Assembly: GCA_012270975.1 (NCBI GenBank)
Contig: JAAXHH010000141.1
Location: 593,089-657,088, forward strand
Direction of reading: 5' to 3'
Source of the DNA: Candidatus Latescibacterota bacterium
Lineage (GTDB): Bacteria; JAAXHH01
DNA: 64,000 nt
Below the pieces are notes generated by a model. It was not told the origin of the DNA and ran no database searches. It was given only the letters and a program-made list of their open reading frames with translations. Both the position numbers and the translations under genes were made by a program. Shown here in pieces: positions 1 through 8,801 of the stretch (position 1 is the stretch's first letter; each line of letters starts with the position of its first letter).

Positions 1-372
1 ATAGGCTTCCTTCAGCCGGTCCTGTTCGGCGGCGTATCCCACCGGATCCACGAGGGGGTTCGGCGCTTTCGGCTGGCAGCCGAAAGCGTGCACCTCGATG
101 AAATCGATCTCCTTGAGCGATTTGCAGAGCCCGGCGTCAATCAGCCACTTCTCCCAGCTTTGAAAGACGAGCGGTATCTCCTGGTCCGGTTCCATCGATA
201 TCAGGTCGTCCCGCTCCAGTACGCCCTTGGCGGAATAGCCGCCCGTGAGACCGGCGAAATAGATCTTCAGGTCGCCGTCCGGCTGCTCCTCGGTCACCAG
301 GGCCGACAGCACCGGGCTGTCCCCGTGGTAATAGTAGGTCAACTTGCCGCGCTTTTTGATGTTGAAAGCCAT
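1..372 (-). CDS. Hypothetical protein, truncated by the window edge
   Basis: The frame reads leftwards from an ATG at 372-370 and is open for 124 codons to the window edge, so the C-terminus is missing. The start is preceded by a good Shine-Dalgarno (GAGGAG, about 6 nt upstream). The protein begins MAFNIKKRGKLTYYYHGD and continues with a beta-rich, acidic stretch and a later FGCQPKAPNP segment. I see no signal peptide, membrane helix or catalytic motif, and I do not recognise the family. Codon composition resembles the neighbours. It is transcribed divergently from the selD fusion gene. No function is proposed. Confidence 0.7.
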   Translation of the reverse strand, partial: MAFNIKKRGKLTYYYHGDSPVLSALVTEEQPDGDLKIYFAGLTGGYSAKGVLERDDLISMEPDQEIPLVFQSWEKWLIDAGLCKSLKEIDFIEVHAFGCQPKAPNPLVDPVGYAAEQDRLKEAY

Positions 373-712
373 TGAATCTCCTCGTGAAAGTTATAGTTCT
401 TCGTACGTTTCGTGCTTAATTCATCCGCTATTGGAGAAGGTATCTTTGCAAGGGTAATTTACTGCGCGTGTCAAGGTCAAGCATGGTACTTCCAACGATA
501 CCGCACAGCTTGCACTTTCCCTCATTCACCGAGGCCATAATGGTCTTTGGTCTATACGGTTTCGCCATGTATATTCCATTCCCTCGTGGTCGCCGGACTA
601 TCCGGGACTTCCGGGAGTCCAGTGCAGTGCGATCGTGGGTCCGGAATCATCTCGATGCCTTGTCGGCATCGTGCCTCCAGCGAAAGCGCGTCGATTCGAA
701 GCCGAACTCATC
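373..712. other. Divergent intergenic region with a leader hairpin
   Basis: This 340-bp spacer separates the leftward hypothetical gene from the selD fusion gene. It is more AT-rich near the leftward gene and contains a TATAAC about 15-20 nt before that start, which could be a weak -10. Upstream of selD, 653-671 form a perfect hairpin: 7-bp arms CGATGCC and GGCATCG around TTGTC, 41 nt before the ATG. A near-palindrome (GGACTTCC/GGGAGTCC) lies at about 604-620. No T-tract follows either, so they are not obvious terminators. I see no RNA gene here. Confidence 0.4.
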
Positions 713-2965
713 ATGAACCAGGCAACCCCCTTCAAAAAAGACCTCGTGCTGGTCGGCGGCGGCCACTCGCACGTGCAGGTGATCCGCATGCTGGCCATGA
801 AAAGGGCCCTGCGCGGTATCCGCGTCACGCTCATCTCGGACGAATCCACCGTCTGCTATTCCGGCATGCTGCCCGGCTGTCTCGCCGGGCTGTACCGCAC
901 CGACGAAATGGAAATGGAACTGAGGCCGCTGTGTACCTGGGCGGGCATCCGGTTCGTCCGGGCACGGGTGGCCGGCCTCGATCCGACCATCCAGCAAGTT
1001 CACTTCGAAGACGGCCGGCCGCCTCTCGCCTACGATGCCCTTTCGATCAACATCGGTTCGATTCCCAGGGGGATGGATACCCCGGACGTACGGGAATACG
1101 CCGTGCCCACGAGGCCGCTCGGACTGCTGCTGAGAAGGGTTCACCAGTTCGAGGAAAACCATCGCCCCGACGGACAACCCATGCGGATCGTCATTGCGGG
1201 CGGAGGAGCCGCGGGCGTGGAACTGGCCTTCGCCATGCATTCGAGATGGGGGGAGCGTTTCGCACCCGTCCAAATCACACTCGTGGAATCGAATCCCACC
1301 CTGCTTACCGGGCATAATCCCAGGGTCGCCGGCGTTATAGGACGATATCTCGACGAGAAGGGGATTACCTGCCTGACCGGGCTTCGGGTCGCGGGCGTGG
1401 ATGAATCGGGCGTTCATTTTGACGAACATCCCTCTCTGCCCTGCGACTTCCTGCTCTGGGCGACGGGCGGGGCACCGCCCGGTCTGTTGAAAAGAACGAA
1501 CCTCGCGACCAGCGACTCCGGTTTCATCCGGGTGCGGCCCACGCTCCAGGTCCTGGGTTACGACAATGTCTTCGCCGCGGGGGACTGTATCGAGTTTCCC
1601 TCTCGTTCCCTGCCCAAATCGGGTGTGTACGCGGTTCGGGAAGGACCGGTCCTGGCGCGTAACATCCATGCCTGGCTCGAAAACCGGTCCCTGGTTCCAT
1701 ACAAACCCCAGACCTCGGCGCTCGCGCTGTTGATGACCGGGACACGGAACGCCGTCGCGAGCCGGCGGCTGATTTCCTCTCACGGTCCCTGGGTCTGGCG
1801 CCTGAAGAACTGGATCGACCGGCGCTGGATGAGAAAGTTCGAACCATCCCTGCTGCCGCCTATGGATCCGGCCGGCGATTCGCACACCGCCAATAAGGAA
1901 GTCGACCGGGACGCGGACGAGGCAGCCATGCGGTGCGCCGGATGCGGGGCCAAGGTCGGATCGACCGTGCTGACTGGCGTGCTCGACGAACTGGAAGTAT
2001 TCAACCGGGGGGACGTGCGGATCGGTCTGCATGACGCCGACGACGCGGCGCTCCTGGAAATTCCGCCGGGCCGGTCGCTGGTGCAGACGGTGGACGGATT
2101 CCGGGCCTTCACCGGCGACCTTCATCTCTTCGGCCGCATCGCCCTGGTCCACGCCGCGTCCGACTTGTACGCCATGGGAGCGGACCCCCATTCCGCGCTG
2201 GTCACGGTCACGCTTCCCTACGCGGAAAAGCACCTCGTGGCAAACGACCTGAGACAGCTCATGGGCGGTATCGCAGAGGAAGCAAGACGCCTGCGAATCA
2301 CACTCCTTGGAGGGCATACGAGCGAAGGGTCCGAGACGGCCGTCAGCGTAACCATGAACGGTCTGACCGACAGCGATGCCGTGTTCAGAAAGGGCGGTCT
2401 GCGTACCGGCGACGGGCTCATCCTGGCCAAGTCCGTCGGAACGGGAGTGATCCTCGCGGCGGACATGCACCTCAAGGCGACGGGAAGCTGGGTTGACGCG
2501 GTCTTCGAGGGCATGCTGCTGTCCAACGCGGAGGCAGCGAGGATCCTTGCACAGGCCGGCATACCCGCCGTCACCGACGTGACCGGCTTCGGCCTGGCGG
2601 GACACCTTGCCGAGATGCTCGAGGCCAGCGGAACGGGTGCGGAGATCGAAGTCGGCCGGATACCGCTCTATGCCGGCGCGGCGGAGTGTCTTGCCGCCGG
2701 CGTGGAAAGTACCCTGGCGCCGTCCAACCGGGAACATCTGCAGAAGAGGTGGCAGGTCGAGTCAGAACCTAGCGCGGCGGAGACGAGCATTTTGGACGGG
2801 CGGGACGCTATCCTTTACGATCCCCAGACGTCCGGCGGCCTCCTGGCCGGCGTTCCCCCTTCCGACATCGAAGACGTAATCGCGAAACTCCGCGACGCCG
2901 GATACGAACGGGCGGCCTGCATCGGCCGGGTGACGGACAGGAAGCGTCACCTGAAGATCTTCTGA
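713..2965 (+). CDS. selD: NADH dehydrogenase-like FAD protein fused to selenide, water dikinase (SelD)
   Basis: A 750-residue two-domain protein. Residues 1 to about 395 are a pyridine nucleotide-disulphide oxidoreductase of the NDH-2 type: FAD-binding GGGHSH near residue 15, a second dinucleotide site GGGAAGVELAF and FAAGD later. Residues from about 405 to the end are SelD, which makes selenophosphate from selenide and ATP. The SelD active site reads AGCGAK, giving Cys411 and Lys414 for E. coli Cys17 and Lys20, so the catalytic residue is Cys, not Sec. The metal/ATP Asp cluster DADDAAL follows. ATG 713 is chosen because the flavoprotein domain begins right there. Such fusions are known, and the flavin domain is presumed to feed reduced selenium to SelD. 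No selA, selB or ybbB is in this window. Confidence 0.93.
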   Translation: MNQATPFKKDLVLVGGGHSHVQVIRMLAMKRALRGIRVTLISDESTVCYSGMLPGCLAGLYRTDEMEMELRPLCTWAGIRFVRARVAGLDPTIQQVHFEDGRPPLAYDALSINIGSIPRGMDTPDVREYAVPTRPLGLLLRRVHQFEENHRPDGQPMRIVIAGGGAAGVELAFAMHSRWGERFAPVQITLVESNPTLLTGHNPRVAGVIGRYLDEKGITCLTGLRVAGVDESGVHFDEHPSLPCDFLLWATGGAPPGLLKRTNLATSDSGFIRVRPTLQVLGYDNVFAAGDCIEFPSRSLPKSGVYAVREGPVLARNIHAWLENRSLVPYKPQTSALALLMTGTRNAVASRRLISSHGPWVWRLKNWIDRRWMRKFEPSLLPPMDPAGDSHTANKEVDRDADEAAMRCAGCGAKVGSTVLTGVLDELEVFNRGDVRIGLHDADDAALLEIPPGRSLVQTVDGFRAFTGDLHLFGRIALVHAASDLYAMGADPHSALVTVTLPYAEKHLVANDLRQLMGGIAEEARRLRITLLGGHTSEGSETAVSVTMNGLTDSDAVFRKGGLRTGDGLILAKSVGTGVILAADMHLKATGSWVDAVFEGMLLSNAEAARILAQAGIPAVTDVTGFGLAGHLAEMLEASGTGAEIEVGRIPLYAGAAECLAAGVESTLAPSNREHLQKRWQVESEPSAAETSILDGRDAILYDPQTSGGLLAGVPPSDIEDVIAKLRDAGYERAACIGRVTDRKRHLKIF

Positions 2966-3020
2966 GCTTTCACGGGGAACACGCGGGTGTTGGTGTTACC
3001 GGCCTCGCAGGGCGGGGCTG

Positions 3021-4028
3021 TCAGGGCATCGCACACACGATCTTGCCGATGTGCCGCTGAGATTCAAGGTAGTCGTAGGCGGCGGGTACTTCGTCGAAGG
3101 GAAACACCCGGTCAATGCAGGGCCTGAGCTTCGACGCCTCGCACGCCCTGACCAGGTCGTGCAGATCGTCGGTGGAGGACGTGTAGATTCCCCGTACCTG
3201 GATTTGCCGGCCGATGATATCGAAGGGATTGAGTCGTGTTTCGAATCCGTCCAGGATGCCCACGAGGGATATCCGGGCGTGCAGCGCGCAGGCCTTCAGA
3301 CTCTTCGCGAAGGTCTGTCCGCCGGCCACGTCCACGACAAGATCGACCCCGGTGCCGCCAGTATAAGAACGGACCTGGTCCGGCCAGCCCTCATCCCGGT
3401 AATCAAAAGTCTCCAGCACGCCGAATTCCTCCTTCATCCGGCTGGCTTTCTCTTCGGACGACGTGGTCAATAACGCTTGCGCCCCAGTGAGTTTCGCGAG
3501 TTGTGCGGCGAATACGGATACCCCGCCCGTTCCGTGCAGCAGGATCCACTCTCCCGCCTGCAATCGACCCTGCGATACGACCGATGCCCAGGCAGTCAGG
3601 CCGGCAATGGGGAGCGTTGCGCCTTCATCGTAGGAAAAGTGGGAGGGCATAGGGACCAGGGCGTCCGCGGGATATAACACTTCTTCGCACAGGACACCGT
3701 TCACACCGCCCGCGCCAACCAGGGTCTTCATCCGGTCAGGCGTGAGTCTCCCAGCGGGCCATCGCAAGAAAGGCGCGTTCACGACCCGGTCGCCCGGCCG
3801 GATTTCTGTTACGTCCTGTCCTGTTTTCAGGACGTCACCCGCCATGTCGGACCCGGCGACGAACGTGCCTTCAAACGGTTTTCCGTACCGGCCCCTGGCG
3901 ACCATGAGGTCGCGATAGTTCAACGATACAGACCGGACCCTCACAAGCGCCTCGCCAGGGCCGGGTTCCCCCGGTTCCGGCAATTCCGCCGCGCGAAGCA
4001 GGTTGTGATCAACTACATATGCGCGCAT
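3021..4028 (-). CDS. MDR-superfamily zinc-free alcohol dehydrogenase/quinone oxidoreductase
   Basis: A 335-residue medium-chain dehydrogenase/reductase that probably reduces a carbonyl or quinone with NAD(P)H. The GroES-like N-terminal half contains SLNYRDLMVARGRYG and GSDMAGDV, typical of the quinone-oxidoreductase branch. The Rossmann half has GLTAWASV followed by LLHGTGGVSVFAAQLAK and a conserved DVAGG. The structural-zinc Cys cluster of classical alcohol dehydrogenases is absent. The frame could extend upstream to 4133, but family alignment starts at MRAYVVD, so ATG 4028 is used. It converges with the selD fusion gene across 55 bp and is divergent from the SGNH hydrolase gene. The substrate cannot be read from sequence. 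Confidence 0.85.
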   Translation of the reverse strand: MRAYVVDHNLLRAAELPEPGEPGPGEALVRVRSVSLNYRDLMVARGRYGKPFEGTFVAGSDMAGDVLKTGQDVTEIRPGDRVVNAPFLRWPAGRLTPDRMKTLVGAGGVNGVLCEEVLYPADALVPMPSHFSYDEGATLPIAGLTAWASVVSQGRLQAGEWILLHGTGGVSVFAAQLAKLTGAQALLTTSSEEKASRMKEEFGVLETFDYRDEGWPDQVRSYTGGTGVDLVVDVAGGQTFAKSLKACALHARISLVGILDGFETRLNPFDIIGRQIQVRGIYTSSTDDLHDLVRACEASKLRPCIDRVFPFDEVPAAYDYLESQRHIGKIVCAMP

Positions 4029-4120
4029 GTTTATTGCCCTGTGAAAGTCTGCCTGCCATACGACGTATTCCAGAGTCTGGTATCCACAACCAATTTTCCA
4101 TCCCGCGTCGAAATTGGCAA

Positions 4121-4149
4121 TTGATAAATACACCAGTAATTCGTATGCT
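4121..4149 (+). promoter_or_regulatory. Predicted sigma70-type promoter of the SGNH-PhyH unit
   Basis: TTGATA at 4121-4126, a 17-bp spacer, then TATGCT at 4144-4149. It would give a leader of about 120 nt before the GTG at 4276. Assigned by consensus match only. Confidence 0.5.
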
Positions 4150-4216
4150 TAGAGCGTTTCCGGCCGCTATGGTCAGATTGTGTATTGAGCAATAGACAGG
4201 GATCGATGAACCGCGG

Positions 4217-4230
4217 ACAGATCGATCTGT
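4217..4230. promoter_or_regulatory. Perfect 14-bp palindrome in the SGNH gene leader
   Basis: ACAGATCGATCTGT is fully self-complementary and lies 45 nt upstream of the GTG start, downstream of the predicted promoter. It could be an operator for a dimeric repressor or a small RNA hairpin. Neither role is proven. Confidence 0.4.
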
Positions 4231-4275
4231 TCGAGTCAAGACAGTTGGACGATCAACGGAGAGGATCGCAAGGTA

Positions 4276-4872
4276 GTGGAAGACATACGTATATACTTTA
4301 TTGGTGATTCCTACGTGAACGGGACCGGCGACCCGGCGTATCTCGGATGGCCCGGACGGGCGTGTGCCGCGTCGAGGTCCGATGAGACCGCCATCACCTG
4401 TTACAACCTGGGAACCCGCGGCGATACGAGTGCCGATGTGCTGCGGCGCTGGGAACGGGAAGTGGCGTCCAGGCGTCTTATTCCTCACGACGGCCGGGTG
4501 GTGTTCGGCTTCGGCGCGAACGACTGCTGGATCGTGGATGGGAAGACACGCGTGGACCGGGCGGATACGGTGCGCAACACCGAAGAGATACTGGCTCGCG
4601 CGCGATCCCAGTTTCCCACGTTGATGGTCGGACCGCCGCCCGGTATCGACGAAGACGAACACGGCCGAAGGTCGGGGATTTCGTCGCTCGTTGGCGAGAT
4701 CGCCGGAAGGGTCGGCGTACCCTATCTCGAGGTAATCCACAAACTGCATGCCGGAGGGGTCTGGCGAAACGAAGCTACGCTCGGCGACCGCGTTCATCCG
4801 GGTAAAGGAGGCTATGCAGCGCTGGCGGAACTGGTGCTCGCCTGGCCGGAGTGGTGGTTCCATGCATCGTAA
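4276..4872 (+). CDS. SGNH/GDSL-family hydrolase
   Basis: A 198-residue protein, probably an esterase or lipase-like hydrolase. The SGNH blocks are visible in order: block I IGDSYVNG with nucleophile Ser12, block II Gly in NLGTRGD, block III GANDCW with the oxyanion Asn, and block V DRVHPGKGGY carrying the Asp and His of the triad. There is no signal peptide, so it is likely cytoplasmic. It starts at GTG 4276, with GAGAGG and AAGG upstream. The stop is 12 nt before the PhyH gene, so the two are probably cotranscribed. The substrate is unknown. Confidence 0.85.
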   Translation: MEDIRIYFIGDSYVNGTGDPAYLGWPGRACAASRSDETAITCYNLGTRGDTSADVLRRWEREVASRRLIPHDGRVVFGFGANDCWIVDGKTRVDRADTVRNTEEILARARSQFPTLMVGPPPGIDEDEHGRRSGISSLVGEIAGRVGVPYLEVIHKLHAGGVWRNEATLGDRVHPGKGGYAALAELVLAWPEWWFHAS

Positions 4873-4884
4873 AGGAGGCAAGTT

Positions 4885-5649
4885 GTGTCGTTGACGCAGA
4901 CACAGGTCGACCAGTTCAACGAACAGGGGTTTCTACCGTACGAGGACCTGCTGACCCCTCTCGAGGTCAAAGCGCTTCACCAGCGGCTTGAAGACATCGG
5001 CAACGAGTTGGTGGATTTCCCGGCCGAGTACGTTCAAATCGAACCGCGTGTGGAGCGCGGCGAGACACAGGCCGATCCCGTGCGATTCAACAACGTGCGC
5101 AAGATCTGGAACCTGACAAAGCATGATCCGGTCTTCATGGAACTTGCGCGCCATCCGAAAATCCTCGGCGTTGTCCGAAGCCTGATCGGTCCGGACCTCA
5201 AGATCTACGTGGACCAGACGCTGTGCAAGCCGCCCCGGGTGGGTTCGGCAAAACCGCCCCACCAGGACTCGGCCTATTGGACGAGCATCGATCCGCCCAA
5301 CCTCGTGATCTGCTGGATCGCCCTGAACGACGCCACCGAGAACAACGGGTGTATGCGATTCATTTCCGGTTCCCACAAAGCGGGCGTGATCGAGCATAAG
5401 CACCTCGAGGACTTTCGCGTCGAGGACGCCCGCGTCGGTTATGAGCGGGAGGTAGCCGTACCCTTGAAGGCCGGTAGTTGTTCGTTCCACCACAGCCTCG
5501 CGCTTCACCGTACCGACGCCAATATCAGCGACGACCGGCGCATCGGATTGACCGTCGCCTACATGGACGCCCGTTCGAAGTTCATTGGGAACGGCGCCAT
5601 GCCTGAGTACGATCTGGTGTCGGGAAGGGCTTACGCAGGATGTGTTTAG
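4885..5649 (+). CDS. Phytanoyl-CoA dioxygenase (PhyH) family protein
   Basis: A 254-residue Fe(II)/2-oxoglutarate-dependent oxygenase. The facial triad is intact: His126 and Asp128 in PPHQDSAYW, distal His208 in SLALHRTDAN, followed by the 2-oxoglutarate-binding Arg in DDRRIG. It starts at GTG 4885 behind a near-perfect Shine-Dalgarno (AAAGGAGG). It follows the SGNH hydrolase after 12 nt, which suggests a shared substrate pathway. PhyH enzymes hydroxylate diverse small molecules, so the substrate is not predictable here. The next gene, aroA, has its own promoter. Confidence 0.9.
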   Translation: MSLTQTQVDQFNEQGFLPYEDLLTPLEVKALHQRLEDIGNELVDFPAEYVQIEPRVERGETQADPVRFNNVRKIWNLTKHDPVFMELARHPKILGVVRSLIGPDLKIYVDQTLCKPPRVGSAKPPHQDSAYWTSIDPPNLVICWIALNDATENNGCMRFISGSHKAGVIEHKHLEDFRVEDARVGYEREVAVPLKAGSCSFHHSLALHRTDANISDDRRIGLTVAYMDARSKFIGNGAMPEYDLVSGRAYAGCV

Positions 5650-5720
5650 TTGAACGAGCCGGCACTGGGATGGATGATGGACTTCAGTAAACAGCGATTC
5701 CACCGGTATCCTCGTCAAAG

Positions 5721-5749
5721 TTGACGCGATTGATGCGGTGAGCTAGTAT
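5721..5749 (+). promoter_or_regulatory. Predicted promoter of aroA
   Basis: TTGACG at 5721-5726, a 17-bp spacer and TAGTAT at 5744-5749. The start would fall near 5756, leaving a leader of only about 13 nt before ATG 5769, with no good Shine-Dalgarno. The -35 lies in a small inverted repeat, GTCAA-AG-TTGAC at 5714-5725, a possible operator. Confidence 0.6.
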
Positions 5750-5768
5750 CTGAAGAAAACTAAATACG

Positions 5769-7055
5769 ATGCGTATTAATACTATTAGTAATAATTTAAA
5801 CTTGAATATGGATCTGCCCGGAAGCAAATCCATAACGCTCCGGAACCTGGTGCTCGCCGCGCTGGCCGAGGGGACGACCGAAATCGCTGCGCCTTGCGAC
5901 TGCGACGACACCCGGGAAATGGTGGAATGCCTGGGAAGCCTTGGTGTCTCCATCGAAACGAGTAACGACTACCGTCGGATAAGCGTGGATGGAACAGGCG
6001 GCCACTTCTCGGAGGGTCCCATTACACTCGGTCTCGGACTGAGCGGCACTTCCGCGCGTTTTCTGATCGCCCTATCCGCCCTGAGAAGCGAGGTAACCCA
6101 ACTGGTCGGGCGCGGCAGCCTGAACGAAAGGCCGAACCATCCCCTGCTCGGCGCGGTCGAGCAACTGGGTGGTGAGACGGTGTCTTCCAACGATGGATGC
6201 CTCCCTCTTTCCATCAAGGGGCCCGGGACGTTCGGTCGCAAGGTCCGGATGAACGGCAACGTATCGAGCCAGTTTTTCTCCGCCCTGCTGCAAATCGCAC
6301 CGTTGCTCCCGAATGGCCTGGAAATAACCGTGGACGGCGAACTGGTCAGTCGTCCGTACATCGACATTACGTTGAACGAAATGCGGAAATTCGGTGTCGC
6401 GGTTATGAATGACGACTACCGCAGGTTCGAGGTCCTCCCACAGCAGTACCGCTCCGGGCACCGGACGGTGGAAGGAGATGCCTCCGCCGGTTCCTACTTC
6501 GCGGCCCTCGCATTGATACATGGCGGGACGGTCGTATTCGAGAATCTGGGGGCGGATTCCCGGCAGGGTGATGTCCGTTTTCTGGCGATATGTGAAAGAT
6601 TGGGGGCGCGTGTTCGTATGAGCGGCGAAAAGACTGTCGTCGAGGGTCCGGAGGCTGGCCTTATCAACCCCCTCAAAGGCGAAATTGAGTGCGGAGATAT
6701 CCCCGACGCGGCCCTCACCTTAATCGCGATCGCGCCGCTGATAACCGGAATCACGAAGATCACGGGCATCGCCACGCTCAAGAACAAGGAATGCGACCGT
6801 ATCGAATCGCCTGCGGCGGAACTGCGTAAAATCGGCGTGGAGGTGACGACTGGCGCCGATTTCATCGAGATTGGCGAACTGCCAGGGGATGTGGTGCCCC
6901 CGAATATCGTGGACATCGAAACCTACCATGACCACCGCATGGCCATGAGCTTCGCCGTGCTGGGCACCCGCCTGGGAAACCTGAACATCCTCGACCCCGA
7001 CGTTGTCGGGAAGACTTATCCTCGCTTCTGGGAGGATCTGGACCGGGTTCGGTAA
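5769..7055 (+). CDS. aroA: 3-phosphoshikimate 1-carboxyvinyltransferase (EPSP synthase)
   Basis: A 428-residue EPSP synthase, the sixth shikimate-pathway step. Family landmarks are in order: PGSKSITLR with Lys20, Ser21 and Arg25; SGTSARFL with Arg97; ERPNHPLL; VSSQFFSALL; DASAGSYF; DIPDAALT; NKECDRI with the catalytic Lys-Glu; DHRMAM; and GKTYP. The usual LGNAGT(A/T)MR loop reads LGLSGTSAR, replacing the normally conserved Asn with Leu. The first dozen codons are markedly AT-rich, and a second possible start is ATG 5808. It is not next to other shikimate genes and ends 48 nt from a convergent transporter gene. Confidence 0.93.
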   Translation: MRINTISNNLNLNMDLPGSKSITLRNLVLAALAEGTTEIAAPCDCDDTREMVECLGSLGVSIETSNDYRRISVDGTGGHFSEGPITLGLGLSGTSARFLIALSALRSEVTQLVGRGSLNERPNHPLLGAVEQLGGETVSSNDGCLPLSIKGPGTFGRKVRMNGNVSSQFFSALLQIAPLLPNGLEITVDGELVSRPYIDITLNEMRKFGVAVMNDDYRRFEVLPQQYRSGHRTVEGDASAGSYFAALALIHGGTVVFENLGADSRQGDVRFLAICERLGARVRMSGEKTVVEGPEAGLINPLKGEIECGDIPDAALTLIAIAPLITGITKITGIATLKNKECDRIESPAAELRKIGVEVTTGADFIEIGELPGDVVPPNIVDIETYHDHRMAMSFAVLGTRLGNLNILDPDVVGKTYPRFWEDLDRVR

Positions 7056-7103
7056 AACAACCGGAGCCTATCCGGCAATACCGGCTACCTTATCTGTTCT
7101 TTC

Positions 7104-8765
7104 CTACCGCCGGATATACAGATCCGTAATCGTGGAATTATCGATGAAGAAGGGTTCCTGGCCTGTGGAGTCCTGCTTCCAGCCCGCCAGCCAGGGTTTG
7201 CGGAGCTGCAGGAAGTAGTCGTGGTAGAGGAAGACGCCGCCCACGTCCTCGACCAGAATTCGTTCCGCTTCGTTATACATCTCGAAACGGCGTACCTCGT
7301 TGGTCTCCCTTGCCGCCTCGTCGACCAGACGGTCGAATTCCGCGTTCATCCAGTCGTGGCGCCCCGCGCCCACGGGCTGCGAGTGCCAGACCATGCCTAG
7401 GAGGTTGTGGGGATCGGGAAAATCGTACTGGAAGGGGATCAGGCTGAGGTCTATCCGGTACTGGGCCATGGCCTCGCTGTAGACCCTGGGCTCCATGTTC
7501 CGTACGCCCACCCTGAGGCCCAAGTTATTGGACAACATTCCTGAGACAGCCTCGGCCGCCATGATGCGGTTCGGATCGTTGCGCAGCCAGATGTCCACGG
7601 ACGGAAATCCCCGGCCGCCCGGATACCCGGCCTCGGCCAGGAGGCTGCGGGCCAGTTCGGGATTGTATCGCTGGACGTCCTTCAACGCGTCGCCCGAGTA
7701 ACCCGGAAAGCCCGGCGGAAGCATGGTGTACGCCGGCAGGGCCGTACCCCGGAGCACGATGTTGCACAGTGCGTCACGATCTATGGCGTGGCTGATGGCC
7801 TTTCGCACCCGGTGATCGCTGAACACACCTTCGCGCGTCCGGAAAAAGAGATAGAGCGCGTTGAAGTCCATGTACTTGTGCAGTTCGGCGCTCAACACCG
7901 GATCGCCCTCGATCCGGCTAAGGTCGCGCACATCGATCTGCACCAGGTCCAGTTCGTCGTTTTCGTAGGAAAGCAGCCCGGTGTTCACCCGGTTCCTGAA
8001 CATGGAGTGGATCTCGGTCAAATACCCTTTCAGCGGGCCGTTGTAGTATTCATCCAGCGTGAGCGTGAGGCGCTCTCCGATGCGCCAGTTCCCTACCTTG
8101 TAGGACGAATTGCTGACGACGTTTTCGTCCGACGCCCAGCGGGGACCGAACCTCTCGACCTGCCAGCGTGGTACCGGGATCGAGGTGAAGAAGGCGGCGA
8201 TCATGGGCAGGTACGGGCAGGGCCCGTCGGTTTCGATCACGAGGGTCATGTCGTCCGCCGCGTATACGCCCACCGAATTCGGATCGTCCGTCTGACCGGT
8301 ATTGAATGCACGAGCTCCCTTGATATTGTAGTAGAAGAAGGCGTAGCCGCTGCCCGAAGCGGGATCCAGCATGCGCTTGTAGCTGTATTCAAAATCGTGG
8401 GCCGTCACCGGCCGGCCGTCGCTCCACCTGGCACCGGGACGCATGAGGAAGGTCCACTTCGTCTGGTCCTCGTTGGCCTTCCAATTGCTTGCCGCACCCG
8501 GAATCACGCGATTGTTGTGGTCCAGCATGGTGAGACGTTCGAAGAGGAAGACGATGCCGCCCACCTCGTAGATGGCCACACCAATGTCCAGGTTGGTCGG
8601 TTCGTCGTTCAGAAAGCGGAAGACCTGGCGTTCGGGGGGCGCGGCGTCCGCGGGCATCACCCTGCCGACGGCGTTGCGCACCTGGGCCTCCGGATGACCC
8701 GATAAAAACGAAAGGCCGCCGATCACAAGGACCAGCGTCATGACTACTATGGTCACGTGTTTCAT
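7104..8765 (-). CDS. Oligopeptide-type ABC transporter substrate-binding protein (SBP family 5)
   Basis: A 553-residue periplasmic binding protein of the OppA/DppA family. The N-terminus is a type I signal peptide with hydrophobic core VVMTLVLVIGGLSFL and no lipobox Cys. The body shows family signatures: EPTNLDIGVAIYEVGG, WSDGRPVTAHDFEYSYKRMLDP and HRVRKAISHAIDRDAL, the last typical of the C-terminal lobe. It is the last gene of the minus-strand catabolic run and lies 36 bp behind the aldo/keto reductase gene. No permease or ATPase is present, so the transporter must be completed elsewhere. The ligand could be a peptide, a sugar or an opine-like compound. Confidence 0.9.
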   Translation of the reverse strand: MKHVTIVVMTLVLVIGGLSFLSGHPEAQVRNAVGRVMPADAAPPERQVFRFLNDEPTNLDIGVAIYEVGGIVFLFERLTMLDHNNRVIPGAASNWKANEDQTKWTFLMRPGARWSDGRPVTAHDFEYSYKRMLDPASGSGYAFFYYNIKGARAFNTGQTDDPNSVGVYAADDMTLVIETDGPCPYLPMIAAFFTSIPVPRWQVERFGPRWASDENVVSNSSYKVGNWRIGERLTLTLDEYYNGPLKGYLTEIHSMFRNRVNTGLLSYENDELDLVQIDVRDLSRIEGDPVLSAELHKYMDFNALYLFFRTREGVFSDHRVRKAISHAIDRDALCNIVLRGTALPAYTMLPPGFPGYSGDALKDVQRYNPELARSLLAEAGYPGGRGFPSVDIWLRNDPNRIMAAEAVSGMLSNNLGLRVGVRNMEPRVYSEAMAQYRIDLSLIPFQYDFPDPHNLLGMVWHSQPVGAGRHDWMNAEFDRLVDEAARETNEVRRFEMYNEAERILVEDVGGVFLYHDYFLQLRKPWLAGWKQDSTGQEPFFIDNSTITDLYIRR

Positions 8766-8801
8766 CGTATTACCTCTCAGGTCATGCGTACGCGCACCGG
8801 G

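Noticed and set aside
647..2737. 696-codon minus-strand open frame
   Set aside because: It is antisense to the selD fusion, rich in Arg, Gly, Pro and His as GC-rich shadow frames are, and has no recognisable domain.
713..2965. Selenocysteine in SelD
   Set aside because: The catalytic position is encoded as Cys (TGC), and no in-frame TGA interrupts the gene.
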